This document shows, one piece after another, positions 10,740-20,902 of a stretch of 64,000 bases of DNA (positions within the stretch are counted from its first letter, which is position 1; the number at the start of each line of letters is the position of its first letter). Below the pieces are notes generated by a model. It ran no database searches and was not told where the DNA came from. It was given only the letters and a program-made list of their open reading frames with translations. Source of the DNA: Pleurodeles waltl (lineage: Eukaryota; Chordata; Amphibia; Caudata; Salamandridae); contig NC_090450.1 of NCBI RefSeq assembly GCF_031143425.1, forward strand, positions 221,227,442 through 221,291,441. Reading direction: 5' to 3'. The position numbers were made by a program, and so were the translations under genes.

Positions 10740-11770
10740 CGAAAGGAAAAAGGAGCACACTGCCTGGCATACCAACCCGTAGTTCACCAGTGGCATTGTG
10801 GTAAATATAGTGCATAATAACACTCAGTTGGAAGTATTTGTATTTACTATTGTTAGTGAAGCTAATGCTGGGTATCTCTAGGCATTTGCTTTAGGATATT
10901 TGCCTTTCTTCAGTAGAGTTTACATTTGGGGGTGCTGGCAATGATGATCACAGTCTTCTCAGGTTTCTGTACCACCACCAGAGTGCAGTTACAATCCCAT
11001 TGAACTTGTCAGTCCAAAATCTGAAGTGAGACAATCACAAAAGGGCGGAGGCAACACATTGCCAGGCATAGCAGCAAACAATTCACCCATATGCTGTTTG
11101 GTCAATGCAGTGCATGATAACACTCACTTTAGTGGAAAATCTTTAGTATTCCCCATTGTTGATGCTGTGTATGTCTAGACACCTATTTCAAGATATTTGT
11201 ACTTCTTTAGTAGATAGAAAAATCCTAACTTTGGCAGTACAGCAAATGCTGCTAAAGTCTTCTCAGGTTTCTGTACCACTCTCAGTATGCAGGTTCATCC
11301 CAATGAGCTTGCCAGCCTAATAAATCCAAACAGCCAATCACAAATGCTGAGAGTGAGCATACTGCCTGGCATACCAGCAGTTGCCCTGATGCATTTTGGT
11401 GAATGCAATGCATGATAACACTCACATTAGTGCAAAGTATTTGGTATTCACCATTGTTGGTGCAGCGAGTGATCAATATCTCTAGACATGTTTCAAGATA
11501 TCTGTCCTTCTTCAGTAGACAGTGACACCTCACAATTTGAGGGTACTGGCAATGCTGCTACACTCTTCTCAGGTTTTGTTAACACTCCAAGAATGAAGGT
11601 GCATTCCAATGAGCTTGTCAGCTTAATAACTCAAAAGAGTCAATCACAAAAGGGGGGGGAGAGCACTCAATTCGCCCAGATGCATTGTGATAAATGCTCC
11701 ACATGATAACTCTTATTTTATTGGAAAGTATGTGCACCATTGCTGGTGCAGTCAGTATTGCCTATCTCTA
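10740..11770. repeat. tandem repeat, about 300 bp unit, 3-4 copies
   Basis: Diverged direct repeats share ordered landmarks: CACTGCCTGGCATACCA, then TGCAGTGCATGATAACACTCAC, then GGTATTCACCATTGTTG, then TCTCTAGACA..TTTCAAGATAT..CTTCTTCAGTAGA, then GTCTTCTCAGGTTTCTGTACCAC, then CCAATGAGCTTGTCAG, then CCAATCACAAA. The TGATAACACTCA block recurs near 10816, 11108, 11413 and 11703, giving a period of about 290-305 bp. Copies differ by roughly a fifth of positions by eye. It has no coding potential. This is a local satellite-like array of unknown origin. Confidence 0.75.
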
Positions 11771-11873
11771 GTCATGTATACGTATGCTTCATGATGTGCT
11801 TACAGTGAATAATTTGAATTATTTACCAATTTACAAACTAAATAGAGGCTTGGTCTATTGTTGAATTGGTGCT

Positions 11874-12480
11874 ATGGACACTTTGTATGTGATGTCTTTC
11901 ATACTGAAGGTGGCTTATGGCAATGGGACAGTTGGATTGCCTATTACCTTGTTGTGGCCAAGGAGTGCATCTCCAAATAGTACAGAATACATTTTCTATC
12001 CAAAATTAGAGTCTGTGGGCCCCCAAGATTCCCTAAATCAGGAAAACCTTGTAAAAACCTTCAGGGCTCTATCCTTTCTGGCCCACGTTAACTCTGAGGA
12101 TATCAAGTCGTTTAAATTCATCCTGGAGGACCGACATTCATTAAAAGAATCTACAATGGTTTCCTGGCCGTCTTTAGCCACATCGACCTTAGTTCTGAAA
12201 GAAAAGGAGGCCTTTCATAAATGGGTGATAATAATAATGCCTTAAGTAGCTCCCCCGCTATCCTGCCCTAATTGCTCTATCGTCCCCCCTTAGTAAACTC
12301 ACTGATACCTCTCCCACCTTCTCTGTGCAAAGGGATGGACGCAATGAATTGCCAGCACACAACTACACCCCAGCAACCCAATCAGTGTCAGAAACAAAAA
12401 CAAGCCTCACCGCAGCTCCAGACTGGAGAAAGCTTTCTGGAAACTGAACTGCTGGGATCAGGCAATGAACTTGCAACTGT
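11874..12480 (+). pseudogene. possible LINE copy A 5' coding remains
   Basis: A 123-codon frame (11874-12245) and the start of a second frame at 12272 precede the endonuclease. The products resemble nothing I recognise. They contain no zinc knuckle or coiled coil that would identify an ORF1 protein. Their position directly upstream of the endonuclease and in the same orientation suggests they belong to the element, but this is position-based inference only. Confidence 0.3.
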
Positions 12481-12904
12481 AGGGAGGAGGTACATTATAC
12501 AAGCTTGCAACTCTGTTCTTGGAACATTGCCATTCTGGAAGGTAGAGCAGAGAGCAAAAACAAGACCCTTCTTTTTGGAAACAATTCAACATAGTTGCCC
12601 TCCAGGAGACGTGGGTAGTTACACCGCTGTCCATTACATGCTATTCATACCACCATAAACCTGTGGAAAGAAATTGTGGTCATCCCACTGGGGGAGTAGC
12701 AACTTATATCACAGTCTCCTTGGCAGAACAAATCGAGATGCTACCTTAACTAGACCCTGGCATTCTGATCGCATCCATAATCAGTTAAAGATATAAGTGG
12801 GCCTTAGTTATAGTCAATGTTTGTATCCAACCAACTGCTCATTCAAAAAACAAAATTATCAAGAAAATTACATCAATCATCCTGAATCTTATATTAAATA
12901 CATT

Positions 12905-13884
12905 ATCACAAATCAAATCAAATCAAATCATTAACATTTATAAAGCGCGCTACTCACCCGTGCGGGTCTCAAGGCGCTAGGGGGGAAAAGGGGGGGTTAT
13001 CGCTGCTCGAACAGCCAAGTCTTTAGGAGTCTCCGGAAAGCGGAGTGGTCCTGGGTGGTCCTGAGGCTGGTGGGGAGGGAGTTCCAGGTCTTGGCCGCCA
13101 GGAAGGAGAAAGATCTCCCACCCGCCGTGGAGCGGTGGGTGCGAGGGACGGCAGCAAGTGCGAGGCCAGCGGAGCGGAGGGGGCGGGTGGGGACGTAGAA
13201 GTTGAGGCGTCTGTTGAGGTATTCCGGTCCCTTGTTGTGGAGGGCTTTGTGTGCGTGGGTGAGAAGACGGAAGGTGATCCTTTTGCTGACTGGGAGCCAA
13301 TGCAGGTGTCTCAGGTGTGCGGAGATGTGGCTGTTGCGGGGTACGTCGAGGATGAGGCGGGCCGAGGCGTTTTGGATGCGTTGCAGGCGGTTTTGGAGTT
13401 TGGCGGTGGTCCCGGCGTAGAGGGTGTTGCCGTAGTCCAGGCGACTCGTGACAAGGGCGTGGGTCACGGTTTTTCTGGTGTCGGCGGGGATCCAGCGGAA
13501 GATCTTGCGGAGCATGCGGAGAGTGAGGAAGCAGGCGGAGGACACGGCGTTGACTTGCTTGGTCATGGTGAGAAGAGGGTCCAAGATGAAGCCGAGGTTG
13601 CGGGCGTGGTCTGCGGGGGTCGGTGCGGTGCCGAGGGCCGTGGGCCACCAGGAGTCGTCCCAGGCGGACGGGGTGTTGCCGAGGATGAGGACTTCCGTTT
13701 TTTCAGAGTTCAGCTTTAGGCGGCTGAGCCTCATCCAATCTGCGACGTCCTTCATACCCTCTTGTAGGTTGGTCTTGGCGCTGGCGGGGTCCTTGGTGAG
13801 GGAGAGTACAAGTTGGGTGTCGTCGGCGTAGGAGGTGATGATGATGTCGTGCTTGCGTACGATGTCGGCGAGGGGGCTCATGTA
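12905..13884 (-). mobile_element. 5'-truncated L2/CR1-like LINE
   Basis: GC-rich insertion on the minus strand, much higher in CpG than its surroundings. The element begins inside the RT domain at about 13884 (YMSPLADIVRKH) and ends with the 3' segment CTACTCACCC..GGGTCTCAAGGCGCT followed by an (ATTTG)-type microsatellite tail at 12910-12931. A 5' truncation plus a simple-repeat tail is typical of L2/CR1-like retrotransposition. It is less decayed than the LINE it interrupts, so it is younger. Confidence 0.85.
12997..13884 (-). CDS. L2-like LINE reverse transcriptase, C-terminal half (intact frame)
   Basis: An open frame covers the last part of the RT and the C-terminal domain. SYADDTQL (catalytic Asp pair) lies at about 13817-13834, followed by LKLNSEKTEVLILG, NLGFILDPLLTM, TRLDYGNTLYAG, RLQRIQNASARLI, HLHWLPVSKRI and a C-terminal KTWLFEQR. 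The open frame extends to 13941, but the first 19 codons belong to the host LINE sequence, not this element. The frame is intact to its stop, which indicates recent insertion. It lacks endonuclease and the 5' RT and so cannot move alone. Confidence 0.85.
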   Translation of the reverse strand, partial: YMSPLADIVRKHDIIITSYADDTQLVLSLTKDPASAKTNLQEGMKDVADWMRLSRLKLNSEKTEVLILGNTPSAWDDSWWPTALGTAPTPADHARNLGFILDPLLTMTKQVNAVSSACFLTLRMLRKIFRWIPADTRKTVTHALVTSRLDYGNTLYAGTTAKLQNRLQRIQNASARLILDVPRNSHISAHLRHLHWLPVSKRITFRLLTHAHKALHNKGPEYLNRRLNFYVPTRPLRSAGLALAAVPRTHRSTAGGRSFSFLAAKTWNSLPTSLRTTQDHSAFRRLLKTWLFEQR

Positions 13885-14199
13885 AACAAGTGATTTTAAC
13901 ATGAACTTTATTGGCACTGTAGTTAATGATGACTTTCTCAATTGTCATACATCCATTGGAATAAACAGCTGCAAGTATTGAATTTAGGGAAAACGGAAAG
14001 ATATACTCTTGGAAAACTTTGAGCGGAACGTTGAATATCTTGGGGTGAAGGCACTCAATGGCAGACTACCTGACAACTGCCCGGCAAACCTCACCTATAA
14101 TTGCCTACAGTCCGAGTCTATAATTGATCACATACTAGTGATCATGCCCCTCTCCAGATTACGTATAAGAAATCTCTCTTAGCAGGAGCTGTATTTTCT

Positions 14200-16190
14200 T
14201 CTGCTCCTTCTGGTGATATGGAGTTGCCTAGCAATAGGCGTACGGTGAGATGGGACTCCTTTGAGAGATCGAACAAGCTTCGCGAAAAACTGTGTGCTTT
14301 AATTTCTTCCCACCAGTTATTTGGTGATAGCCTTATGTTTGCCCCAACTGAAGTTATGTCTCTACATTTGGACCTCTTTGCAACCCTGAAAGAGTTGTTT
14401 TCCAAATGCGCTAGGCCATTGACTAACTCTTGTGCCCAACCTCGCTCCAAATGGTTTACCAAGAGGTGTAGAGAGGCTAAAAATACCTTGGTTAGTGTGT
14501 TAAGGACAAAAGACAGACTAGGTATTATCAATGCTAGACGCCATTATGCTTCTACATGCACTAAGAGCACACTTTAGAGAAAATGTCAGTACAATAGACC
14601 AGATTTTCCACTTCATTTCCATCAAATGGAAAGTTGTCGATGTGGACTTAGGTCATCTATTTGTAGCATTTGTTGACTTAAAATCAGCTTTCGATTTAGT
14701 ACCCCGCTACAAATTGTGGGAGGTCTTGTCTAAAATGGGAGTCCCTTGCTCTATTCTAAATATCATCAGAGATCTCTACACTGGTAATTATGGCAGAATT
14801 AGATGGGGTCGGCAAGGTGAATTAACTGAAAAATGTCCTACTATTCGTGGCGTGAGACAAGGCTGTGTACTCCCCCTACCCTATTACTTCTATTCATAAA
14901 TGCATGCATTCCCTATCTTATGGAGTGTTCCAACAATGCCCCCAAATTAGGAGGGCAGAAGATCCCCTGCCTCCTACTTGCTGATGACACCTTATCCCAA
15001 ACAGCCACAGGTCTCCCAACCCTGCTTTCGAGGTTCATGGATTTCTGTAACGACCATGGCCTGGAAATTAATCGACTAAAAACTAAATGTATGGTGTTTG
15101 GGGACAAAAAAGGCAGGATGCGGCGACCTATTTATTTAGAGGGCACCGCGTTGGAAAGAGTTGGTGATTTCGATTATCCAGGTCTGAAACTAGAAGACTC
15201 ACATAAGTGGCTTTCTCATCTCCAGAAAGCAAACTTCCGCTTGAAACAACAGGCGAGTGGTATCATAAGATTTGCAGCTAGATCTCCTAGCTTTGCCATG
15301 ACGCCCGCTATTGAAATTTATAAATCGTAAGCGGGGGGGCTTTATGGAGCAGAACTGTGTGGGCATTGCAATTTAGACGATCTGGCAAAGGTGGAAAACT
15401 CTTTCTTAAGGTTGTTGTTAAGAGTTCCTTCCAGTACCCCAATGCTCCCTATTCGAATGGATCTAAATCTGCCTCCCATTAGGCAGATCGCTGCTCTCAG
15501 GCCTTTGCTGTTTTGGATTCGCCTATGGTCACTAGACTCTCTTACTCCCTACACTTGCGGGCTAGTCAACCTGATGGCCAATAACACTAGCCTAAAAATC
15601 AAGTGGTGTGCGTATGTAGAACGGACCTTCACACTACTTGGCTTGGGGTCGTACTGGAAGGATCCGCCATCTATTCCAAAAAATGCAACACAGACACTGA
15701 AGGATGCATTTTGGCTCAATGTCCAACTTTCACAACTGTCTGCAGTTTCATCATCATCCATGCAGCTTTCTATAAATCAAATGCCACTATGAATCTGCGC
15801 AATATATGGACATAGTACTCTCTCCACATGCACGTGCATTGTATACTAGATTTAGGATAGGTTCTCTTCCTTTGCGTATCCTAACACATTAATGGTCTAA
15901 TACTAGTTGCACTTCTAAGATTTCCCCGACGGGCTGTGCCAGGGAAGAATCCATTACCCATGTCCTCTTCCAATGTCCTGCATACCATAAACAGAGAGTT
16001 TGTTGGATTATTCCTTTATGTAGGAAAACGGGTTTTAGGAACTGTTTATTGGCTCTGAGAATCCTTAAATCTGATCCATCTGTTTTAGTGGCTTGTGGTT
16101 TGGCAAAATATTTAGATTCTATTTGGCATTGTAGACTGAACACGCTTAAAAAAATAGGGGAAAACTTAACAATAGACGTGGGGAGTGGCT
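14200..16190 (+). pseudogene. LINE copy A reverse transcriptase and C-terminal domain
   Basis: The region between endonuclease and RT (14218-14577) contains KWFTKRCREAKN. RT motifs are FVAFVDLKSAFDLVP (near 14663, first catalytic Asp), IRGVRQGCVL (near 14845), and CLLLADDTL (near 14972, catalytic Asp pair) followed by LEINRLKTKCMVFG. The frame shifts near 14870 and stops at 15328-15330. The thumb continues (LYGAELCGHCNLDDL, NSFLRLLLRVP) to about 15790. A C-terminal Cys/His segment (ESITHVLFQCP, near 15950) follows in another frame. LADD replaces the more common (F/Y)ADD. The copy is defective. Confidence 0.8.
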
Positions 16191-16566
16191 ACTGATGAAT
16201 CCATCTGTGAATTTTAATGTATGCACTTATCACTTTTCATTGTCTAATGAACTTTTTATGTTTAGATACTTTTATATTTTTAAAAAGAAATGTTTTATTT
16301 CCATTTTATGTGTTATGCCTGGTTAGGTTTGTATTTGACTTTTGATACCTATCATGCAAAATCCTGCATTTTTACATGATCCCATAATACGGTATGAATT
16401 CTTAGAGGGAAAATGCTTATGTTCAACATTTTATTTATGTAGCTAATTTTTTTACGTCTGAAGACTTTTATATACAGCTTGTTGTTTTGTAAAATTATGA
16501 AACTGTGAATTGTGGTGTGCTTTTATGGTATTTATTTTTACCGAAATAAAGCTAACGAACGAACGA

Positions 16567-17639
16567 TTATACTTTCATATTCCTCACCCTTTTCTCTACT
16601 ATTCACTCCTTCGAAATGTGGAACGCTCAGAGAGTGACCACTTCCCAAAAGAACTGGTATTAGATCTGGGACAAAGAGGTCACTGACAGAAGACCCACCA
16701 TGCTCAGTACTCAATTCACTTTAAACTATAAGAAACTGAGATGGTGAAAAACGTCCATAGCAAGGATTGCCGACAGTGCCAAGCCCGGAATTGAAGATGT
16801 GTGAAGGGCTAAATTTGGACCAGTTAACAAAATGGTACCAATTTACAACTGATCTATTTGCAAGATGCAACCACAAGACATTGGGTACCCGAGGACACAC
16901 GTGTGGGAGCCCCTAGGATATAGCAAAAATAATATAGAAAATCCATCCGGGCTGACAACAAAAAAGAAACAATTTCTAGTCAAAACTGTACCACAATAGC
17001 AAGCAACCCAATTCTAGGAATTCAGGTTCATTGTAAATAATTTAGAGTGATAACACCGGGCCCTGAGTAATATTTCGATCAGAGAAGAGTGCTGGGCAGC
17101 CTTACTTTAAAACAGTTCTCAACAGCAAAAGACCTTACCAACCACAAAGTTCTAAGAGGCACACTCCATACCACCTTAGTCCACATTAGTCAGTGTGCTC
17201 AGCCCCTCTCTGTAGAGGGTCAGTATCAAATGCCCCACCCATCCAAGTTAAGGTACCTTTCCAAGTCAAATACCCAACTGAAAAAGCCCTTCTGCTCCAA
17301 AAGAAGCCCTTCCGCCATGGCTTTGCAGCCTCCCCAGCCACCTCACAGTGCCCTTTTACTACAAGATAAACCTCATCTAGGCACAGTCTTCTATACTGTA
17401 GCCAACCTAGAAGAACGTTTCCCTTTTACAATAAATTGAAAGGGTAGTTGAAAAAGGAAGGAGAGATGGTGCCAGCGGGCCCAGCTGGGTACCCCAAGCT
17501 GTCTATAAAACTGACCGCAGTATTGGGCCGAAAAGTTGAGCTCTCTCTATTCTAATGCATTACTCACAGGAAATATACCCAACTCGTTGCAAGGGATGAA
17601 TCAAAATATTTTGCTTTGTTTGTTTAACAGGATTTGATT
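16567..17639. other. unassigned spacer between LINE copies
   Basis: No coding frame with recognisable content; the longest (17089-17439) is Ser/Pro/Leu-rich and has no domain. There is no terminal repeat or RNA gene. I see nothing supportable in this kilobase. Confidence 0.35.
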
Positions 17640-17950
17640 GCATGAGTCAAAACAGATAATTCGAACAACTCAAACTAGTTTTAAAAGAGACTCTGGCAGG
17701 CTGACAGACATTATGACTGTGCCAATCCTATTTGATCAGATGGAAAAGCAGCATCATACAACTTATCTCTGCTTACTCAACTACAAAGCAGCTTTTGACT
17801 GTGTAAACTGAGCCATGATCTGGAGGAAGCTTAGGGTTTGGAACATCCCACCCCATCTGCTTAGAATCAAACTGTCACTCCATAGCTTTACCTTGGTACC
17901 GATCAAAGTTGCAAATGCCTCTCTTTTGTCAAGAAAGATTTATATAGACG
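17640..17950 (+). pseudogene. LINE copy B reverse transcriptase, left fragment
   Basis: The segment CLLNYKAAFDCVN (near 17770-17808) is the first catalytic block of a non-LTR reverse transcriptase, followed by MIWRKLRVWNIPPHLL. Stops interrupt it. Homology ends where Harbinger H3 begins, and the C-terminal RT block of the same type resumes after H3 at about 20975, so the two are parts of one LINE. Confidence 0.65.
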
Positions 17951-18029
17951 GGGGAGACTGGAGCAGACACAACAGATACAGATTACTCCTCAGGTGGAAG
18001 CTCCCTGGTGGTGGCAGAACTTTCTGGGA

Positions 18030-19615
18030 TTAGCCCAACACCATCCCTGTCCGCCACCCCCTTACCAGCACCGCCCTCCCAGTAGCTCCCCACCCAGTTG
18101 GCCGTGCCTCCTCACCCAGGAGGGTGGGCGTCTCCTTCGCCACAGGCACCTCAGCCCCTGCCCCATTCAGCCATGCTGCCCTCAATGCTGAGGCTATTGA
18201 CCTTCTGAGGTCCATCTCTATAGGGCAGTCAACCATCGTGAATGCTATCTAGGGTCTGGCGTCCCAGATTCAGCAGAGCAATGCCTATCTGGAGGGCATT
18301 CATATTGCCTTGTCTGGCCTACAGATATAATTTCAGGCTCTGGCTTCTTCATTGACAGCATCAGTGTCCCAAGTACTTCTGTCCTCCCTCCTGCTACCTG
18401 TGCCCCATCCCAGACCCCTATCCCAGCCAAGTTACATATACATACATGCACTCACCCAAAGCAACAGACAAGGTACACAAAGACAAATACAGGCACTACA
18501 AATCACATCATAAGCCTGCACATACTCAAGACACAAAAGCAGACACCCGTAACACAACTGGAAAGTAAGGGAGAGTTGAGGATAAAAGAAATATATATAT
18601 CCAAAGGGAACAACACAGTACCGATCTCCCAAAATACAAAACCAAAATCACACAGGAAAGTACGGGGTTCAAAGAGAGCTCTAAGCTGTGGAAAGTTTCC
18701 TAGTAGCTCTTCGACCCTATTAGGTAAGTTGATACTGGTGGATACTGTGAAGAGTCGAGGTTAGGAGGTGGAGGAGGGGGAAGGAAAGTTTCCTTTTTGG
18801 ACTAGTTGGTCTCACACACTATATAGTGTCATGCTTCATCATATGACCACCTAGCCCCACCCAGGTAGGCCAATGCCACCTGGGCGGACTCAACCTCACT
18901 GTTAAAAGAACAGGAGGGAGTGCGTAAATTATCACTGTTCTGGAAAGGTGTGGGATCCAGCTAACCTAGGGGTATACTTAAAAACACCTAACCAGTCACC
19001 TATGTGAGAGTACACTTTAATGGTGGAGACACTTGGTGTGATTAAAAACAAAAAATGGGGACACCTCTGTGAGAGCAAGGACTCACAGGGTCGCCTATCT
19101 AAGATTCAATGGACAACATGCTTTTGCCCTCTCTGTTGTGCCAAGTCACATCATCACTCAGTCCTGCCAGCACTGCATCGTCACTCCCAGTTCCTGTCAC
19201 CACTTCTTTGTTGCCCTCAGTCACCACAACAGCAGGCACTCATAACTGCATCCCATGCACCACATCTGCAATCACCACAAACACCATCACTGACACATGC
19301 AGCACACCCACCTTACATGCAGACACCACCCCAACAAACATCCACAGAACCTGTCTGTCCTCTCCCAGCTTCTCTTCCTCCCTCCAAAAAGACATAAAAG
19401 CCCAAACTCAGACACTCAACAGACCTCCACCTCACACAAACATTCTATGCAGGCATCTGCACCCATATCTAGCACATCTACACGTCCTGCAATCACTCCC
19501 TATACCACCACTCCCAAACCAGTTTCCCAATCCATACCCCTTGTTCCTAAAAAGCTTTTCCTTGCCCACCTTGACTGTTCTCTGAGCCTGTCCTGACCCG
19601 TGTTGTCCCTCATCA
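18030..19615 (+). pseudogene. Harbinger third-gene relic in H3
   Basis: It keeps the family-conserved segment (PRRVGVSFATGTSAPAPFS, then EAIDLLRSISIGQSTIVNAI, 18115-18245), with a stop after NAI and others downstream. The Ser/Thr/Pro-rich tail resumes at about 19110 and ends with KKLFLAHLD (near 19550-19575), a motif also seen in H5 (KKLFLANID). About 560 bp of unrelated sequence (18550-19110) lies between the two parts. No domain of known function was recognised beyond similarity to H1, H2 and H5. Confidence 0.7.
18550..19110. other. unidentified insertion inside H3
   Basis: This segment has no counterpart in H1, H2 or H5, whose coding sequence is continuous across this point. It contains a short hairpin (CCCACCCAGGTAGGCC..CCACCTGGGCGG near 18855-18890) and a partial direct repeat (CACCTATGTGAGAGTACAC near 19000 and CACCTCTGTGAGAGCAAGG near 19060). 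No tRNA-like promoter boxes or terminal repeats were recognised. Confidence 0.4.
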
Positions 19616-20902
19616 ATAATGGTTCCCTCCAAAGGCCAAGTCCCTCCACCTGCAAGACCTCCCATGACCCCCCTTCCATATCTGCTGCCCCTTCACACGC
19701 CAAAAAGTATCTCCCTGTCCCCCAAAAATCACCTGCCCCTAAACATAGGTCCAAAGCCCCTGTCCCTCCATCCAAATCAAAGGTAAAACCCCTATCCCCT
19801 CCCAAACCAAAGCCAAAGAACCCCCTCCCAAGCCAAAGCCCAAGGACCCCCCTTCCAAACCCAAAACCTCACCACCACCCCCACCCACAGACCCTCGAGG
19901 TGCCTGCCTGCCCCATTGATGCCCCTACCTTGTGGAGGCCATTAGGCTGCCAGGAGTCAAGTTGGGGCCTTTGCCAGGCATACTGTGCCTTAAAGACTTT
20001 TGTACATTGGACTGGCCTAAGTGCCTTACTTGGTATTTTTGTTTCATATTTAAATCATTTTTTTTATTGATGTAAATCTGGCAACCAGAATTCCTGTTGG
20101 TATTCTTACATTTGTTGAGCCTTTTTGTTTACAGGTAAGATTCCATACATCTATTATGAGCTGTACAATGTGCATTTGTGATGCATTTTTTTATTCAAGG
20201 TCACTGTTATTTCTTGTATTTAGCCATTGTATGTTTTGTTGTGTATTTATATTGGTTTGGGTGTCTCAGCTTGTTAGTGATATTGGGTGGGTTGTGTTGT
20301 TTTGATCCGGGGTGTGTGCAAGCAACGTGGGTGTTTGGCGTGCCTGTGTTTTGTGTGTGTGTGTCTCGGGTTTGGTGCTGTGTAGCATGTGTGAGCGTGT
20401 GTGTGCGTTGGAGTCCGTGCATGGTGTGTATGTTGTGTGTGGGTGTGTAACTCTCCCCTTCACCCATTGTGTGCTCTGCAGGTGTACTCACTGATGGGTT
20501 ATTCGTCAGCTTTGGTGGTCATGGAGGAGGAAGGCAAAGAAGAGTGCTGGAAAGACTTCAAGGTGGCATTCCATGGCTACTGTGGAGACGTCTGTGTCTG
20601 TAGAGGTGAGTGGGTCCTTTTATACTTGCTGCCAGGCTTTGGGTGGGGGTCGCACTACCCCAGAAATCGTGGCGTTATGCAGAATCGTAATAGGGTGGGC
20701 GGTGCAGTGGTTGCCACCGGGCTGGAGATGACAACCGCCGTCATTGATGGTAAGACTGGTGGTACTGGCGGCAAACTGGCTATGTTTCAGTGGGGAGACC
20801 GCCCTGGTCATAATATGGCGGCTTGAACACCGGCCTGGCGGTGGTCCAACCGCCATTGCCGGCATGGCTGCACTGTGACCACTAAAGTCGTAATGAGGGC
20901 CC

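Larger units (their letters stand above)
12540..14180 (+). pseudogene. LINE copy A endonuclease, split in two
   Basis: APE-like endonuclease nicks target DNA to prime reverse transcription. The first part carries FNIVALQETW (near 12587), whose Glu is the catalytic metal ligand, followed by GGVATYITVSLAEQ. It breaks off at about 12905. After the inserted L2-like LINE the domain resumes at about 13885 with an (S/G)DFNMN box, the second signature, and later SESIIDHILV (near 14113-14145), the usual end of the domain. In-frame stops occur in both parts. The clean continuation across the insertion is good evidence that the L2-like element landed in a pre-existing LINE. Confidence 0.72.
11870..16566 (+). 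mobile_element. degenerate non-LTR retrotransposon (LINE copy A), interrupted
   Basis: Non-LTR element with an APE-type endonuclease followed by a reverse transcriptase, a C-terminal Cys/His segment and a short (AACG)3 tail after AATAAA near 16543-16564. An L2-like LINE (12905-13884, minus) interrupts the endonuclease just before its GDFN-like box. The 5' boundary is uncertain; open frames from 11874 to 12660 may be ORF1-like remains, but I recognise no domain. The same protein family recurs at 17640-17950, 20903-21900 and 60400-62040. The clade (CR1/Jockey/RTE side) cannot be fixed by eye. Confidence 0.75.
17950..20902 (+). mobile_element. Harbinger H3: 5'-truncated right half
   Basis: It carries the third gene (second Myb/SANT-type protein, C-terminal half) and the right end of the Harbinger family, without the first Myb gene, the transposase or a left terminal repeat. 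Homology with H1 begins near 17950 (SSGGSSLVVA-type coding). The right end GTAATGAGGGCC at 20891-20902 matches the family terminal repeat, while the inner part of that repeat has diverged. GT-rich low-complexity sequence occupies 20178-20470, as in the other copies. It splits a LINE reverse transcriptase. Confidence 0.78.

Noticed and set aside
12977..13831. Long plus-strand and alternate minus-strand frames in the GC-rich L2-like LINE
   Set aside because: They are antisense and off-frame shadows of the RT frame. Their products are Pro/Gly/Arg-rich with no domain.
20178..20494. Cys/Val-rich frames near the end of H3
   Set aside because: Low-complexity GT-rich DNA also present at the same place in H1, H2 and H5. 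No conservation of the product.
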